Below, in pieces: positions 36,060 to 48,677 of a stretch of 64,000 nt of DNA; within the stretch, counting starts at the first letter, position 1, and each line of letters opens with the position of its first letter. The notes beneath the pieces were generated by a model, which did no database searches, was not told the DNA's origin, and saw only the letters and a program-made list of their open reading frames with translations. This DNA comes from Limnoperna fortunei (taxonomy: Eukaryota; Mollusca; Bivalvia; Mytilida; Modiolidae): assembly GCA_944474755.1 (NCBI GenBank), contig OX104120.1:36932067-36996066 (forward strand), given 5' to 3'. A program made the position numbers and the translations under genes.

Positions 36060-37985
36060 TAAAATCTGCCATTTATGGGTAGAAGAGGTCTAGGCCTGAT
36101 AAATGAGAATGAACATTCTGCAAATGTTTGTCTGTTTGTGCTACACATGATTTGGTTATTGCAGGAACCATCTTCCCACACAAACCAATCTCCTGATTTA
36201 AAGACAGAAAACCAATAGACCACATATGCATATCTAGGAAATTTCGACGAAGCCTGCAGGATGTGAAGGTTAAAAGAGTCGCCAGCATCAAACTGAAGTT
36301 GAAGAAACACCAAGTAGAAGCATCAATAGGAATACGATATGATGTAAAGTTAAAAAGATACAGAAAAACTGTAAGCTCGAAATCGGGAACCGTTTAATTT
36401 ACTTTTGAAAAGCGAAGAAGCTACCACCTCAATAGAAAACTACTGGGAACAAGGAAAGACTTCACTAACATCTGCCAGCGAAACAACTGTTGGGCGTATG
36501 ACAAGAAAACATAAGGAGTGGATTTCACATTACTAATTAAAGTTGAAAGGAGGAAAAAGGTGAAAGAGACTCTGAATAACTGCAGAACAAGATCAGCAAA
36601 ACAAAAAACACAACAGGAATATACAGAAGCTGACACGGAGGTAAAAAGAAGTGAAAAAATAAAAGATAGAAGAAACTTGTCACAACCTTAACAGATGAAG
36701 CAGAAGTAGCGGCTACACAAAACAACACCAAAGCCCTGTATGACACTATAAGAGCACTGACCAATAAGTTCAGAAAAGGAAGTCATCCTATTAAAGATAG
36801 AAATGGCATGACATTAAACACACCAGATGAAAAGATGGGTCGAACATTTTAGCTCTGTTCTCAATCAACAACCACCCATACAAAAGGCTGATATACCACC
36901 TGCAGCAGTTCCTTTGACAATCGATTGTAGTAGACCCAGAAAAGCTGAAATTGCCAAAGCTATCCAACATCTGAAGAACGACAAGTCTCCTGGACCAGAT
37001 AATATTCCAGCAGAAATCTTCAAAGCAGACATCAACACAGCAACTGAGATGTTATATGAATAATTTTCATGATCTGGGAGAAAGAAATAGTATCAATGGA
37101 CTGGAAAGAGGGGTATTTGGTCAAGTAAGCTAAAACAGGAGATGTAAGCCTGTGTGATAACTACAGAGGAATAATGCTTCTCTCAGTACCTGGGAAAATC
37201 CTAAACAAAGTGATGTTACAGAGAATGAAAAGTGCTGTTGACTCCAAGATAAGAGACAACCAAGCTGGAATTCGGCAAAATATTTCATGTACTGACCAAA
37301 ATGCAACATTACGTATCATACTTAAAGCACAAGAGTTCAATTCTTCAATCTACACAGTGTTCATTTTCTTCCAAATATCTTTCGATAGTCTGGACAGAGA
37401 AGTAATATGGCAATTAATGAGACACTATGGAATTCCTGAGAAGTATGTTCCATCATTAAAAATACCTACTTAGGAATGCAAAGTAGAATTTTACTTGAAG
37501 GCAAACTTACTGAATCATTTGAAATAACAACAGGTGTAAAAGACATGGTTGTTTACTAACACCTCTGCTTTTCCTCATAGCTGTAGATTGGATAATAAAA
37601 AAAGCTACCAATAACAAAAGAAATGGGATACAATGGACCTTGCTTGACCAACTGGATGATCTGGACTTTGCAGACGACATCGCCTTGCTATCTCACAACC
37701 AACAACAAATGCAGCATAAACTGAACCAAGTAGAAAGAAGAGCTGCAGAAACGGGCCTTATTATCAGCACAAAGAAGACCCAAAATGCTAAAAGCAAACA
37801 CTAACAACCAAACTAGTTTGCATGTGAACACAACCTCACTAGAGGATATAGAGTCCTTTGTCTACCTTGGAAGCATGGTTGATAGCATAGGTGGCTCAGA
37901 GCTTGACATTAAAGTCAGGATTGGAAAAGCAAGAACTGCCTTTAAGATGATGGAAACCATCTGGAGAGCTGGAAACATTTCACAT
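36060..37985 (+). pseudogene. RTE-like LINE relic (endonuclease to reverse transcriptase)
   Basis: In shifting frames there are: an endonuclease stretch (GLGLINENEHSAN near 36090; SPDLKTENQ then SRKFRRSLQDV near 36190-36260); RT domains (KAIQHLKNDKSPGPDNIPAE in 36827..37063; an EVIWQLMRHYGIPEKYV motif near 37400; LDFADDIALLSHNQ near 37670); and the C-terminal SFVYLGSMVDSIGGSELD in 37785..38090. This matches RTE-clade elements, whose endonuclease is also the part captured in ruminant CFDP2. Many stops and frameshifts are present. Sequence switches abruptly to a minisatellite at about 37990. Confidence 0.85.
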
Positions 37986-37989
37986 TTAT

Positions 37990-38700
37990 GGCGTGTGTCA
38001 ATGAACCACGGCCTTTATATACGGTGTGTGTCTATGAACCATTGCCTTTTAATACGGTGTGTGTATATAAACCACTGCCTTTATATATGATGTTCGTAAG
38101 GAACCACGGCCTTTATATACCGTGTGTGTCTTTGAACCACTGCCTTATATATGATGTGTGTCAATTAACCACAGCCTTCATATGAGGTGTGTGTCTATGT
38201 ACCACTGCCTTTATATTTGGTGTGTGTCTATGAACCACTATACCTTTATATGTGGTCTGTGTCTTTGAACCACTGCCTTATATATGATTGTGTCAATGAA
38301 CCACGGCCTTTATATATGGTGCGTGTCTATCAACCACTGCCTTTGTATATGGTGTGTGTATATGAACCACGGCCTTTACATATGGTGCGTGTCTATCAAC
38401 CACTGCTTTTGCATATGGTGTGTATCCATGAACCACTGCCTTTTTATATTGTGCATATTTCAGAACTACAACCTTTACAGATGGTGTGTGTCAATGTTCC
38501 ATTGCTTTATATTGGTGTGTGTGTCTATCAACCATTGCCTTTATATTTGGTGTGCGTGTGTGTATGAACCACTGCCTTTATATATGGGATGTGTCTATGA
38601 ACCACTGCCCTTTTATACGGTGTGTGTCTATGAACCACTGCCTTTATATATGATGTTCGAAATGAACCACTGCCTATTTAAATGGTGTGTGTCTATGAAC
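37990..38700 (+). repeat. 33-bp minisatellite, about 21 copies
   Basis: The unit is about TGAACCACTGCCTTTATAT plus ATGGTGTGTGTCTA. Because 33 is divisible by three, long ORFs run through it in several frames (repeats of NHCLYIWCVS); they are not genes. The left edge abuts the LINE relic and the right edge abuts the palindrome at 38701, whose core also contains TGAACCACTA. Confidence 0.93.
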
Positions 38701-38882
38701 TTATTAATGCTTGGCATTTGATTTTAACCAATGTGATAATTTTGTTGATATATTTAGTGGTTCATATATATACGCACAAAATGTCCATATTTTGTGCGTA
38801 TGAACCACTACCGTTATATTGGTAAAAAATACATCAACAAAATTATCACATTGGTTAAAATCAAATGCCAAGCATTAATAAG
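38701..38882. mobile_element. Large palindrome (foldback element), about 182 bp
   Basis: The outer arms TTATTAATGCTTGGCATTTG (38701) and CAAATGCCAAGCATTAATAA (38863..38882) are exact inverses, and pairing continues for over 50 bp. The inner arms TAGTGGTTCATATATA, TACGCACAAAAT and ATTTTGTGCGTATGAACC, ACTA pair around GTCCAT. The right side carries a short extra segment near 38811. A nearly unbroken foldback, so probably a young insertion. Confidence 0.8.
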
Positions 38883-39298
38883 CAAAGCAAACAATTAAGC
38901 AGCAAAGCATTAATTAAAATAACAAAATTGACCCCAGAAAAATAATAATAAAATTTCTGTTATATAATAAAGAGAGAATTTATTATTTTTCTGTGGTCAA
39001 TATTTCACAATGAGACATTCAGACTAGTTATCAAACGAGTGAATACACACTGTAAACTTATTTATTGGCATTTCATTCCATAAAAAAATTATCCTGACCC
39101 CAAGTGCCTGTGTTTTCAATAAGTTGACCAAATGATACTGTAAGGTCATCGTGTCTGAATTGATGTGAATTTGCGTGACAAATGAAAAGTATATGGTCGA
39201 GCTTATGCCCCTTATGTAAATCCAAAAATATGTAAGGAAATAAATTATTTTCCACAATTAATCAGCGTTTTGATATTTGTCGCATTTTTCATTTTAAA

Positions 39299-39430
39299 CG
39301 GTAGTGGTAGCAATGCGAGAACGCGACCGGACGTGGGTTTCCGACGATGGACTTTTAGCGGAAGTGTCTTCAGTTTTATACGTTTCGCTCCCCCATTCCT
39401 AGTGCACTCCTACGCGTGTTTTAATTTAGG
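39299..39430 (+). promoter_or_regulatory. CpG-richer block, possible promoter or 5' exon
   Basis: It contains many CG dinucleotides (GAGAACGCGACCGGACG, TTTCCGACGATGG, CCTACGCGTG) in otherwise CpG-poor surroundings and ends in TTTAG/GTTTGTG, a usable donor site. It could be a 5' non-coding exon or promoter of the downstream plus-strand POLR2L gene, whose exon is preceded by an acceptor (TTAGATATCCCAG). This is inference from composition only. Confidence 0.25.
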
Positions 39431-39900
39431 TTTGTGAAATGATTTCAAATCTGCAATATCATATGATTTATATACTCCAATGCCGTTGTAAAATGTTTTG
39501 ACTTTCTTCTTTGGGGAAATTATGATGATAGGCTTACATATTTAACAATTGTTTGAGAAGCTAAGTTTAGGTTTTTTGGCGATTAACATGTCTTTAAAAA
39601 TGTTTTGCATGGAGTTCGACGGACAATAATTTTGTTAAAAAAACTTGTATATTATTATTGAGTAATAATTTTGTTAGAGAAATAAATGCAAAATATTTTT
39701 ACAGTACACTTCCATTTAGATTCATTTTTTATTTCTAAATGAAATAGAATCGTATTGACGTATAGCTACAATTATTGTCTGGTGGAGCACAGGAATTTGA
39801 CCCCATGTCATTTGGGCTGAAATATGGCCAGAAAACGAAAAAAAAATATTGCCACGAAGGAGTCTAGCGCAAATGTAAACAATTCCTACCCCCTACCTTT

Positions 39901-40294
39901 GTAGTCCGAGAATCCTCTGCCGTCCAACGCTTTTTTGTGTGCGTGGGACGTCAGAGAGCTCTCCATAAGCAAAACAAAGGATTTTGCGTCACAGGTCAGA
40001 GTCAGCAAATTTCATCGTCTCCAGATGTTAAAAACATTTTCGTCCAGTTAAACTATATATATATAATTCGCTTCTTAAGATATTTTTCTCTATGAATAGA
40101 ATCATCATACTTTCAATCAAGCTAATTTAAGTCACGTTGTTGTAACGTGACTTTTTGTTCAAAATGAAAGTGAAATGTCCGATTGTAAGGGTATCGATTG
40201 AAATGAGCTTAGACTTAAATCATCTTGATGGAGAGCTCTCCACGTCCCAAGCAAAAAAAAAATAGGGTTGGACGGCAGAGGATTCTCTGACTAC
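39901..40294. mobile_element. 394-bp MITE with long inverted ends
   Basis: The left arm (39901..39966) is GTAGTCCGAGAATCCTCTG, CCGTCCAACGC, GTGGGACGTCAGAGAGCTC. The right arm (40229..40294) is its inverse with few mismatches, ending GGATTCTCTGACTAC. The flanks TACCTTT and TACCTAT may be an imperfect target duplication. Related pieces lie at 21366 and near 11044. No ORF of note. Confidence 0.75.
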
Positions 40295-41330
40295 TACCTA
40301 TGTTGTTGAGTTCCCTTTAGATTCTAGGTGTTCTACATACTCACGGACATTTATTCTTTAAGATTATGACATTGATTCCTTTAAAAGATCCATATTTTTG
40401 CAATCACAAAACTTTTTCTTGGACTAAAACACTTTCTTCAGGGATTAGCCTTAGGACACTGTTGCACAGTAAATGACCTTTAATTAATGGGGTAAAACGG
40501 TAAAAATTTAAAGATTTCTTTGTATTTAAATGAAATAATATTTAAATCCTAATTTTAAATATTTTTTTGTAAAATTAAGTTGTAATCAAATCGTTTACAT
40601 TTCTAGCACATGTTTTGATAAAGGGACGTAACCCAATGACATAAGCCCTGTGCTTTTCCTCTTGCAATTTCCGGTTAATTTGCTCTGGTTCAAATTTCAC
40701 GTTTTACTTTTGGTCATTTACTGTGCAACAGTGTCCAATGGCCAAATCCCTGAAGTGAAGAAAGTGTTTCAGTTCAAGATAGTTTGTTTTAACCTTCTAT
40801 ACAGAGCTCCAGTTAAGCTGTAATTATGTGATTTCACAATTAAAATTGACTAAAACCCACTTATATTGTATTTCATGTCATTTGCATGGCTAAACTTAAT
40901 AATATTAAGATAATACCTAATTTAAAGTTATTTGTGGTAATTCACTCATTCTATTTGATATTTAATAGACTTAGCTACAAAAAGGTCCCATTACTTGAAA
41001 CGGAGCAAAAACACCCTGGGGATTTATACATATTTTCTGCTATTATTAAACTGCTGTTTTGGTATGATAAATTATTTTTCCTTTCTTTGACATTCAGCTG
41101 ACATTTCTACAATGCCCATTTAATTAACTATAACACTTTTTTTGTAACCATCGTATTGTTGCAAATTGCTAATAAATTAAGTAGTGTATAATTTCGGAAT
41201 CGTACTGGTAAAATGGTATAATGGATAGTGCGACGGATGTAAGTAGAATGATTTGGAATTAAATTTTTTAACCAAATAGATTCCAAAATTATGCACTTCT
41301 GTAATTCAAATTTTGTCAACAATGCCATGA

Positions 41331-41508
41331 TTACCAATAGTGTTGGGTGTATGGCCGTATCAGAATTATAGACTGATGAAAGAACTAATATGGGCCATTA
41401 ATCTTCTTACAGCCGATCCTAATTATTTGGATATGTATAGATTTAGGATGAAAGAGCAGCATTTATGTCCACTTGAATATACATATAGTAGCAAACCTTT
41501 TATTAAGG
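41331..41508 (+). CDS. Possible exon of an unknown protein
   Basis: An open frame reads NYRLMKELIWAINLLT, then ADPNYLDMYRFRMKEQHLC, PLEYTYSSKPFIK. It has a more protein-like composition than its surroundings and ends at AAG/GTACAT, a possible donor. An internal TCTTCTTACAG could instead be an acceptor, giving a shorter exon from 41414. It lies only about 120 bp upstream of POLR2L exon 1. I recognise no family. It may be chance, an old transposon relic or a neighbouring gene's exon. Confidence 0.25.
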
Positions 41509-41616
41509 TACATGTATACACCTTATTTTGACCTGTTTAAGTTGACATGTATCTAAATACATGTAAACATTTACATAGTTGTTTTTATTACTTTAGATAT
41601 CCCAGAATTTCTTTGA

Positions 41617-43074
<1,458 letters not shown>

Positions 43075-43187
43075 AAATATTTTGCCACTTACAGATGTTT
43101 ACCAAGCCTAATCCTGGCGAAGTTGACGATATTTGACACAATATTTTTGCCAACACTATCAGTGCTTGTATAGTAAGACAAGTTGAA

Positions 43188-43228
43188 AATAAAGCCAGTA
43201 AAATATCATTGTAAATACCACAAATAAA
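43188..43228 (+). terminator. Two AATAAA poly(A) signals for POLR2L
   Basis: AATAAA occurs at 43188..43193 and 43223..43228, about 115 and 150 bp past the POLR2L stop codon at 43074. Either would give a short 3' UTR, as is common for this housekeeping gene. Cleavage sites cannot be read from sequence. Confidence 0.6.
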
Positions 43229-43308
43229 GTCGGACAATTATTGGGTGTTGTTTGCTTCAACAAGTGATATCTCCTTAGGAGTCTCCTTTTTAGAATCCTT
43301 TATCCAGT

Positions 43309-43530
43309 TGTCTAGGTAGTAGATCAATTATGTCAACACTGAGGTTTGAATTCGAGTCTGAATTTGGAAAAGGTGTGCTCAACTGTAATCCTAATTGACA
43401 ATGATTTAAATTTGTTTGTAAAGGTTGGTCATTTTCAACCAAATAAAAACTAACTGAATGACATGAAGACATGATATAGGTGAAAATTGAGGAAAGTGGC
43501 CTAAAATATTGAGCATACAAACAAACAGAA
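43309..43530 (+). mobile_element. tRNA-headed SINE, old diverged copy
   Basis: TGTCTAGGTAGTAGATC, TCAACACTGAGGTTTG, AATCCTAATTGACAATG, CAAATAAAAACTAAC, GAGGAAAGTGGCC, ACAAACAAACAG. The order of parts is conserved, but identity is lower than in the nearby copies. Confidence 0.65.
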
Positions 43531-43754
43531 GTCCTTTTTAGCTCACCTAGTCCAAACTAGAGTTTTGTTTTAAAACAGCATGGTTGATAGTGTACTTCAT
43601 TTTATTTTTGGCAAGTATTTGTAACTTGGTACAAATAATATTTCTGATATTGCCTGCATTGATTCATTATTATGTCTTGATCCTGCAAAAACATGACCAC
43701 AGTGGCAATACTTCTTTCAAGTGATGTCTATTAGGTTATCTTCAAATTAAAGAT

Positions 43755-44158
43755 GGGGCCTCGGTGGCCGAGTGGTCAAGGTAGTTTGTCTACTATTTAT
43801 CACGTGTTCTGTATACACTGAGATTGCGGGTTCGATTCTCACTGCAGGCAGGGTGTACTCGACTCCAATCTTAATTGACAAGGATTGCCAGTTTTCCTTC
43901 CGCAGGTCGGGGTTCTCTCCAGGTACTCCGGCTTCCTCCCCAATAAAAACTGGACGCCATAATATAGCTGAAAAATTGCTGAAAGTGGCGTTAAAACACC
44001 ATTCAAACAAACAAACAAACAAAGCAGTTTTCCCACCGCAGGTCGGGGGTTTTCTCCGGTTACTCTGGCTTCCTCCCCCAATAAAAACTGGACGCCATGA
44101 TATAGCTGAAAAATTGCTGAAAGTGGCATTAAACACCATCAGACAAACAAAAATCAAT
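43755..44158 (+). mobile_element. SINE followed by a second 3' half, inside one target duplication
   Basis: A complete SINE (head GGGGCCTCGGTGGCCGAGTG, B box GGGTTCGATTCTCACTG, tail with AAAC repeats to about 44021) continues straight into a second middle-plus-tail (AGTTTTCCCACCGCAGG to about 44148). TTAAAGAT flanks the whole at 43747..43754 and 44159..44166. That suggests the dimer inserted as one unit, though later duplication of the 3' half is possible. ORFs across it on both strands are by-products. Confidence 0.8.
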
Positions 44159-44707
44159 TTAAAGATTCCTCATTTTGTCTTGATATAATACGGCACTAAA
44201 CATGGAGCTTTGTGAATTTTTTTCTGTTGTCACAAAAACCAGTTATTATTTGTATTTTAATTTTTTGGCATAATAGGCATCAATTATAATTTTCTCTCAA
44301 TACAAGTGTATAGAGTTCATTAATTTTATGCAGCACTTTGCATTTGAAACCTCTTATCTCCACTACAAATTCTTTATCTGTATTACAGTTATCTCCCCTG
44401 TGTTGGAAGGTAATGTATTATTTTAAATTGTACATGGCCAGGATTACTGTTTATTGCAACATTAGTGTTTTCTCACATGTCATAAAGTCTCATCTGCCAT
44501 GTAACATGGACTCCGTGAGGAGAAGAGAAACACTATTTGATAATTACACTAAATTAAGATATTTCCACCTAACATTGACAAAACCTCGGAATATGATTTG
44601 TTTATTTGCTGATTGCTGTTTTCCAACAAATTTAGCAACTTCAAAGTTGGCACCTGAGTTTTTAGTAGATTTTGTGTTCTTTCATTTAGTTTTTGGCTCA
44701 CCTGAAC

Positions 44708-44960
44708 AGAGGGGCCTAGGTGGCCGAGTGGTCGAGGTAGTTCGTCTACTATTGATCACGTGGTCTGTCAACACTGAGATTGTGGGTTTGATTCTCACTG
44801 CAGGCAGGGTGCACTCGACTCAAATCTTAATTGACAAGGATTGCCAGTTTTCCTACCGCAGGTCGGGGGATTTCTCCGGGTACTCCGGCTTCCTCCCCCA
44901 ATAAAAACTGGACGCCATGATATAGCTGAAAGTGGCGTAAAACACCATCAAACAAACAAA
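44708..44960 (+). mobile_element. tRNA-headed SINE with 9-bp target duplication
   Basis: CACCTGAAC lies at 44699..44707 and 44961..44969. The head is GGGGCCTAGGTGGCCGAG, the B box GGGTTTGATTCTCACTG, and the tail ATAGCTGAAAGTGGCG, AAACAAACAAA. An 8-bp deletion in the tail removes AAAATTGC relative to its neighbours. Confidence 0.9.
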
Positions 44961-44969
44961 CACCTGAAC

Positions 44970-46490
44970 TGAAAGGGTGAGCTATTGTCATCATTTCATG
45001 TCAGCTGTTGGCGGCTTCGTCTGTAAATTTTTTGCATTTTAATCTTCTCCTCTGAAACTACTTGGCCAATAAAAACCAAACATGGTCAGAAAGTTTTTTG
45101 GATGGACCTTTACAAAGTTTTGTTTTTTTATTCTGATTGAAAAACTAATATGGATGCCACTATGGGACTTAGTTTAACATAGGACCCTATAGGGAAAAGG
45201 TTAAAAAAGGCTTCTTCTCTGAAACCTGTTAACCAATCGAAACAACACTTACTTCCAATATTGTTAAGATGGTCCCCTATAAATTTATAGTTTCTTGGCC
45301 AATCAGAAATTGAAAATGGCTGCCACTGAAGGACTTAGGTTAACATTGGACCCTATAGGACAAAGTTTAAAAGGGCTTCTTCTATGAAACCTGTTGACCA
45401 ATGGAAGCAAAACTTACTAGCAATATTTTTTGGATGGTTCTCTATAAAGTTTAGGTTTTTATGCCAATTGGAAATTCAAAATGGCTGTCACCACAGGACT
45501 GAGTTTAACATAGGACTCTGGGTAAAAATTTTGCAAAAAGGCCTGTTTTTTAAAAGTATTTAAACAATAGAAACAAATTTTCATTGGATAGTCCCATATA
45601 AATTTAAGATGTTTATGCCAATTGGAAATTAAACAATGGCTACTACCAGAGGACCCTATGGGGAAAAGTTTTTAAAAGCTTGTCTAAAATCAGTCGGGGC
45701 CTCGGTGGCCGAGTGGTCAAGGTAGTTCGTCTACTATTGATCACGTGGTCTGTCAACACTGAGAGTGCGGGTTCGATTCCCACTGCAGGCAGGGTGTACT
45801 CGACTCCAATCTTAATTGACAAGGATTGCTAGTTTTCCTACCGCAGGTCAGGGGTTTTCTCCGGGTACTCCGGCTTCCTCCCCCAATAAAAACTGGACGC
45901 CATGATATAGCTAAAAAATTGCTGAAAGTGGCGTTAAACACCATCAAACAAACAAACTAAAATCAGTCAACCAATTGGAAACACAACTTTGCATCAATTT
46001 TGCTTCAAACTGGCTGCCACCACAGGACTTAGTTTAACACATGACCCTATGAGAAAATTTTTTAGAAGGCTTCTCCTCTGAAACTGTTTAACAAAGGTTA
46101 TTAGGAATATCAGATGATCCTCTACAAATTTTTTTATGCCAGTAGACAGTAAAAATATCCACCATTACCATTCCAGACTAAGTTTAACAGAGGACTCTAC
46201 TTTCAAATGCCATCTTTTCTGAAACTGCAAAGCTCATTCAAGCTATATTGTATGTTAATGTTATCAGATGGTATCTTTTAAAAGCTTATGTTTGCGATGA
46301 TTGCAATTGTAGCAATTAATTTAACATAGAAAACTACATGATAGTTTTATAATAGGTTATAATCTGAAACTGTTAAACCAGTGGAAACCAAAGAAGAATA
46401 TTCATTGGATGGTCTAAAAAAGATAATGTTATTTATACAAGTAGAAAACTGAAAATTACAGAACTAAGTTAACATCAGGGAAATGCCATC
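44970..46490 (+). repeat. Diverged tandem repeat of about 165 bp
   Basis: Marker phrases recur: CTTCTTCTCTGAAACCTG, AAAATGGCTGCCAC, GGACTTAGTTTAACAT, GACCCTATAGGG, near 45165, 45331, 45496 and, after the inserted SINE, 46025. Similar phrases (TGATTGGCTGAAATTTC) occur in the POLR2L intron, so this family also exists there. No coding potential. Confidence 0.7.
45696..45956 (+). mobile_element. tRNA-headed SINE, reference copy, 12-bp target duplication
   Basis: This is the cleanest of about 16 copies. CTAAAATCAGTC flanks it exactly (45684..45695 and 45957..45968). Head: GGGGCCTCGGTGGCCGAGTG with a Pol III A box; B box: GGGTTCGATTCCCACTG; middle: ATCTTAATTGACAAGG and TACCGCAGGTCAGGGG; conserved CAATAAAAACTGGACGCC; tail: ATTGCTGAAAGTGGCG, TTAAACACCATC, AAACAAACAAA. 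Length 261 bp. Head and boxes indicate a tRNA (Leu- or Ser-like) origin. Such elements are transcribed by Pol III and copied by a partner LINE. Confidence 0.93.
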
Positions 46491-47084
46491 TTCATTGCTT
46501 ATAAAATAACCAATAGGGGCTCTTCAGAGCTTTTGGTTCAGTGTTGGTTCTTCTTGTTTTTGTCATACAGTCTTGTCAGAGCCATAATTGTTTTCATCCA
46601 TTGAATTAATTTTAATGTTTAGCAATTGATTGCATCATTAAAAGTCGAACGAATAATCGTACCCTCGCTTTTTTTGGTGACAAAGCACAAAATTAAATTC
46701 GGATTATAACGGCAGTAAAATTCGGCCTACATGGAAAGAAAAAATGATGAATTCCATTATCGTCTGAATTTGACCCTGAGTTCTCAAGTACTTTAATGAA
46801 TTTTGTCATTGTTTAAAAAAGTGTTGTAATAATCATCAATATATTACGGGTATAGTCCACCATTTACCTTGACCTCAAGGTCATATCAAGTCGGCACATT
46901 TACATGCCATTGAGTTGTGTAAAGTCATGGTCTTCCTTGGACTTTAAATATTGTAGCAAGGTAATTTTGAACACATTGGTTTCCACTATAGAACTTTTTG
47001 ATCTTTTGACCGAGGCGTATAATATTAGACATTTAATTTTGATGTAATCCAGGTGACCTCTGAAATCAATTTCAAATCATGCCT

Positions 47085-47190
47085 TTTATTGCAAAACGGG
47101 TTATTGCAAAATGCGTTCTTATTGCAAAACGGGTTGACTACTCTGTAACAACCCGTTTTGCAATAACAACCCGTTTTGCAATAAAATTTT
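47085..47190. repeat. Palindrome built from repeats of ATTGCAAAACGGGTT
   Basis: ATTGCAAAACGGGTT occurs forward near 47089 and 47121, with a variant (ATTGCAAAATGCGTT) between them. It occurs inverted as AACCCGTTTTGCAAT near 47150 and 47168. The two halves face each other around GACTACTCTGTAAC. It could form nested hairpins. Confidence 0.75.
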
Positions 47191-48601
47191 CAAACATGTA
47201 TAAATTGTTTGTTATGATGTTGTGGGTTTTCTATACACAAGTATAAATATAACGATACATTTGGGTTAGATACAACAGGCAGGATAATTTACAAGATTAT
47301 GATTATGATTATTTAGGAATGCTGCTTTTATTGGATTTTGCGGATAATTCATTTTAATTTGTGAAATCGTAAGATGGCGAAATCGTGGATTTATAAGCAA
47401 ATCTGTATGCATGTCAATGGAAAAATGATATTAATTTCATATCAGATTTAGATAGAGTTATCTCTCTTTGCTAGCAATTTCACGAAAATTTGTAGATAAA
47501 AAATCTGTACTAAATTTAAAAAAAAACAAAAGTTTAAATGTGTTGTCTACTCTGCGCTAATCAATTTGTGTATCAGTCCGATTACAATCATAACGGAGCA
47601 TAGTGAAAAGATTCGATTTCATATAATGTTGTAAACGTTGTTGCTGTAATTATTTTTTAAGCTAAAAAATCAAAATGAACCGAAGTCCATGGTAAGGTAA
47701 GAAATAAAACTAGTAATAAAATGTATTCGATTCATTATATATTACACAATATAAATTTACTTCAATAAAAAGTACCTTGAAAGAAATACTTGCACCAATT
47801 TATCATATACGAAGTGATTTGAGAGGATTAGGTCGTGATGTTTTATGAAAATCTGTTTTAATCTAGACAAAAGTTGTCCTGGTCACACAAAGTTTAATTT
47901 TCTATTTCCTCACTTCAGGATGCCTTATCTCACGTTATTAGAAATCCGTCGTTTGAACATCGATTTTCCTTGTGTCTAGTGGTAATCCTTCCTGATAAAC
48001 GTAGTTTATAAAATAATCATTTATCAAATAAAAACCGAGTAATTTTAAATCAAATTAAGTCTACGTATTTGAACAGTCATGTGGTGTTTGGAATTTTGTT
48101 TGTTGAAACCCCAGCGAGGTTGTGTCCCCTTTTTAACATTGTGTTTGATTCAAGATAAATTATATTGAATTCATGCAGCCTGAAAAATGTGTATTCCTTT
48201 CGATAGATATACGAAATTGAATATTTAATAAACATATCACTTTCCGTGTGTTTTACCAGTTTTCAATGCATTCATACTTTCGTTTTATTTTGAAATGTGA
48301 TAAGCTATTAAAACCGTAAGCAAGATTTGACCGTTCGAGTAAATTTCCTATCTCAAAACATCACTCCTACATCATGTACACACTGTTACACCAACTTAAT
48401 GACGTCTCAAACCCTTTGAGGCAAGAGGAAAAATAAATACCCCTTTTTACCTCAGGCACCAATATAAGCCCAAGGGTCAAGAATGATACAGCATGTGATA
48501 CCGATAATAGGTAATGATACGAGTGTGGGACAAGCATCAATAATAGCATATAAAATTGTATCAATATGGTATACATGTACCTTGTGTGTTATGCTGGTCT
48601 A

Positions 48602-48677
48602 GGGGTAGTTCTTGCCAGCGACATTATACGGTACCTTTGTGAACTTTGCTTGTCAAGGGGTAGTTCTTGCCAGCGAC
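48602..48677 (+). repeat. Two-copy 55-bp direct repeat
   Basis: GGGGTAGTTCTTGCCAGCG occurs at 48602 and 48657 with partly matching sequence upstream of each. It may be a small tandem duplication or half of a longer dispersed repeat. Confidence 0.6.

Noticed and set aside
37785..38721. Several long ORFs of 100 to 145 codons
   Set aside because: They read through the end of the LINE relic or the 33-bp minisatellite, whose length is a multiple of three, so open frames arise automatically.
43747..44904. ORFs of 96 to 188 codons on both strands
   Set aside because: They run through SINE sequence and recur at every SINE copy; no independent coding evidence.
45696..45790. tRNA gene at the SINE head (A and B boxes present)
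   Set aside because: The A-to-B spacing and the downstream SINE body show it is a retroposon head, not a functional tRNA; no acceptor stem pairing was seen.
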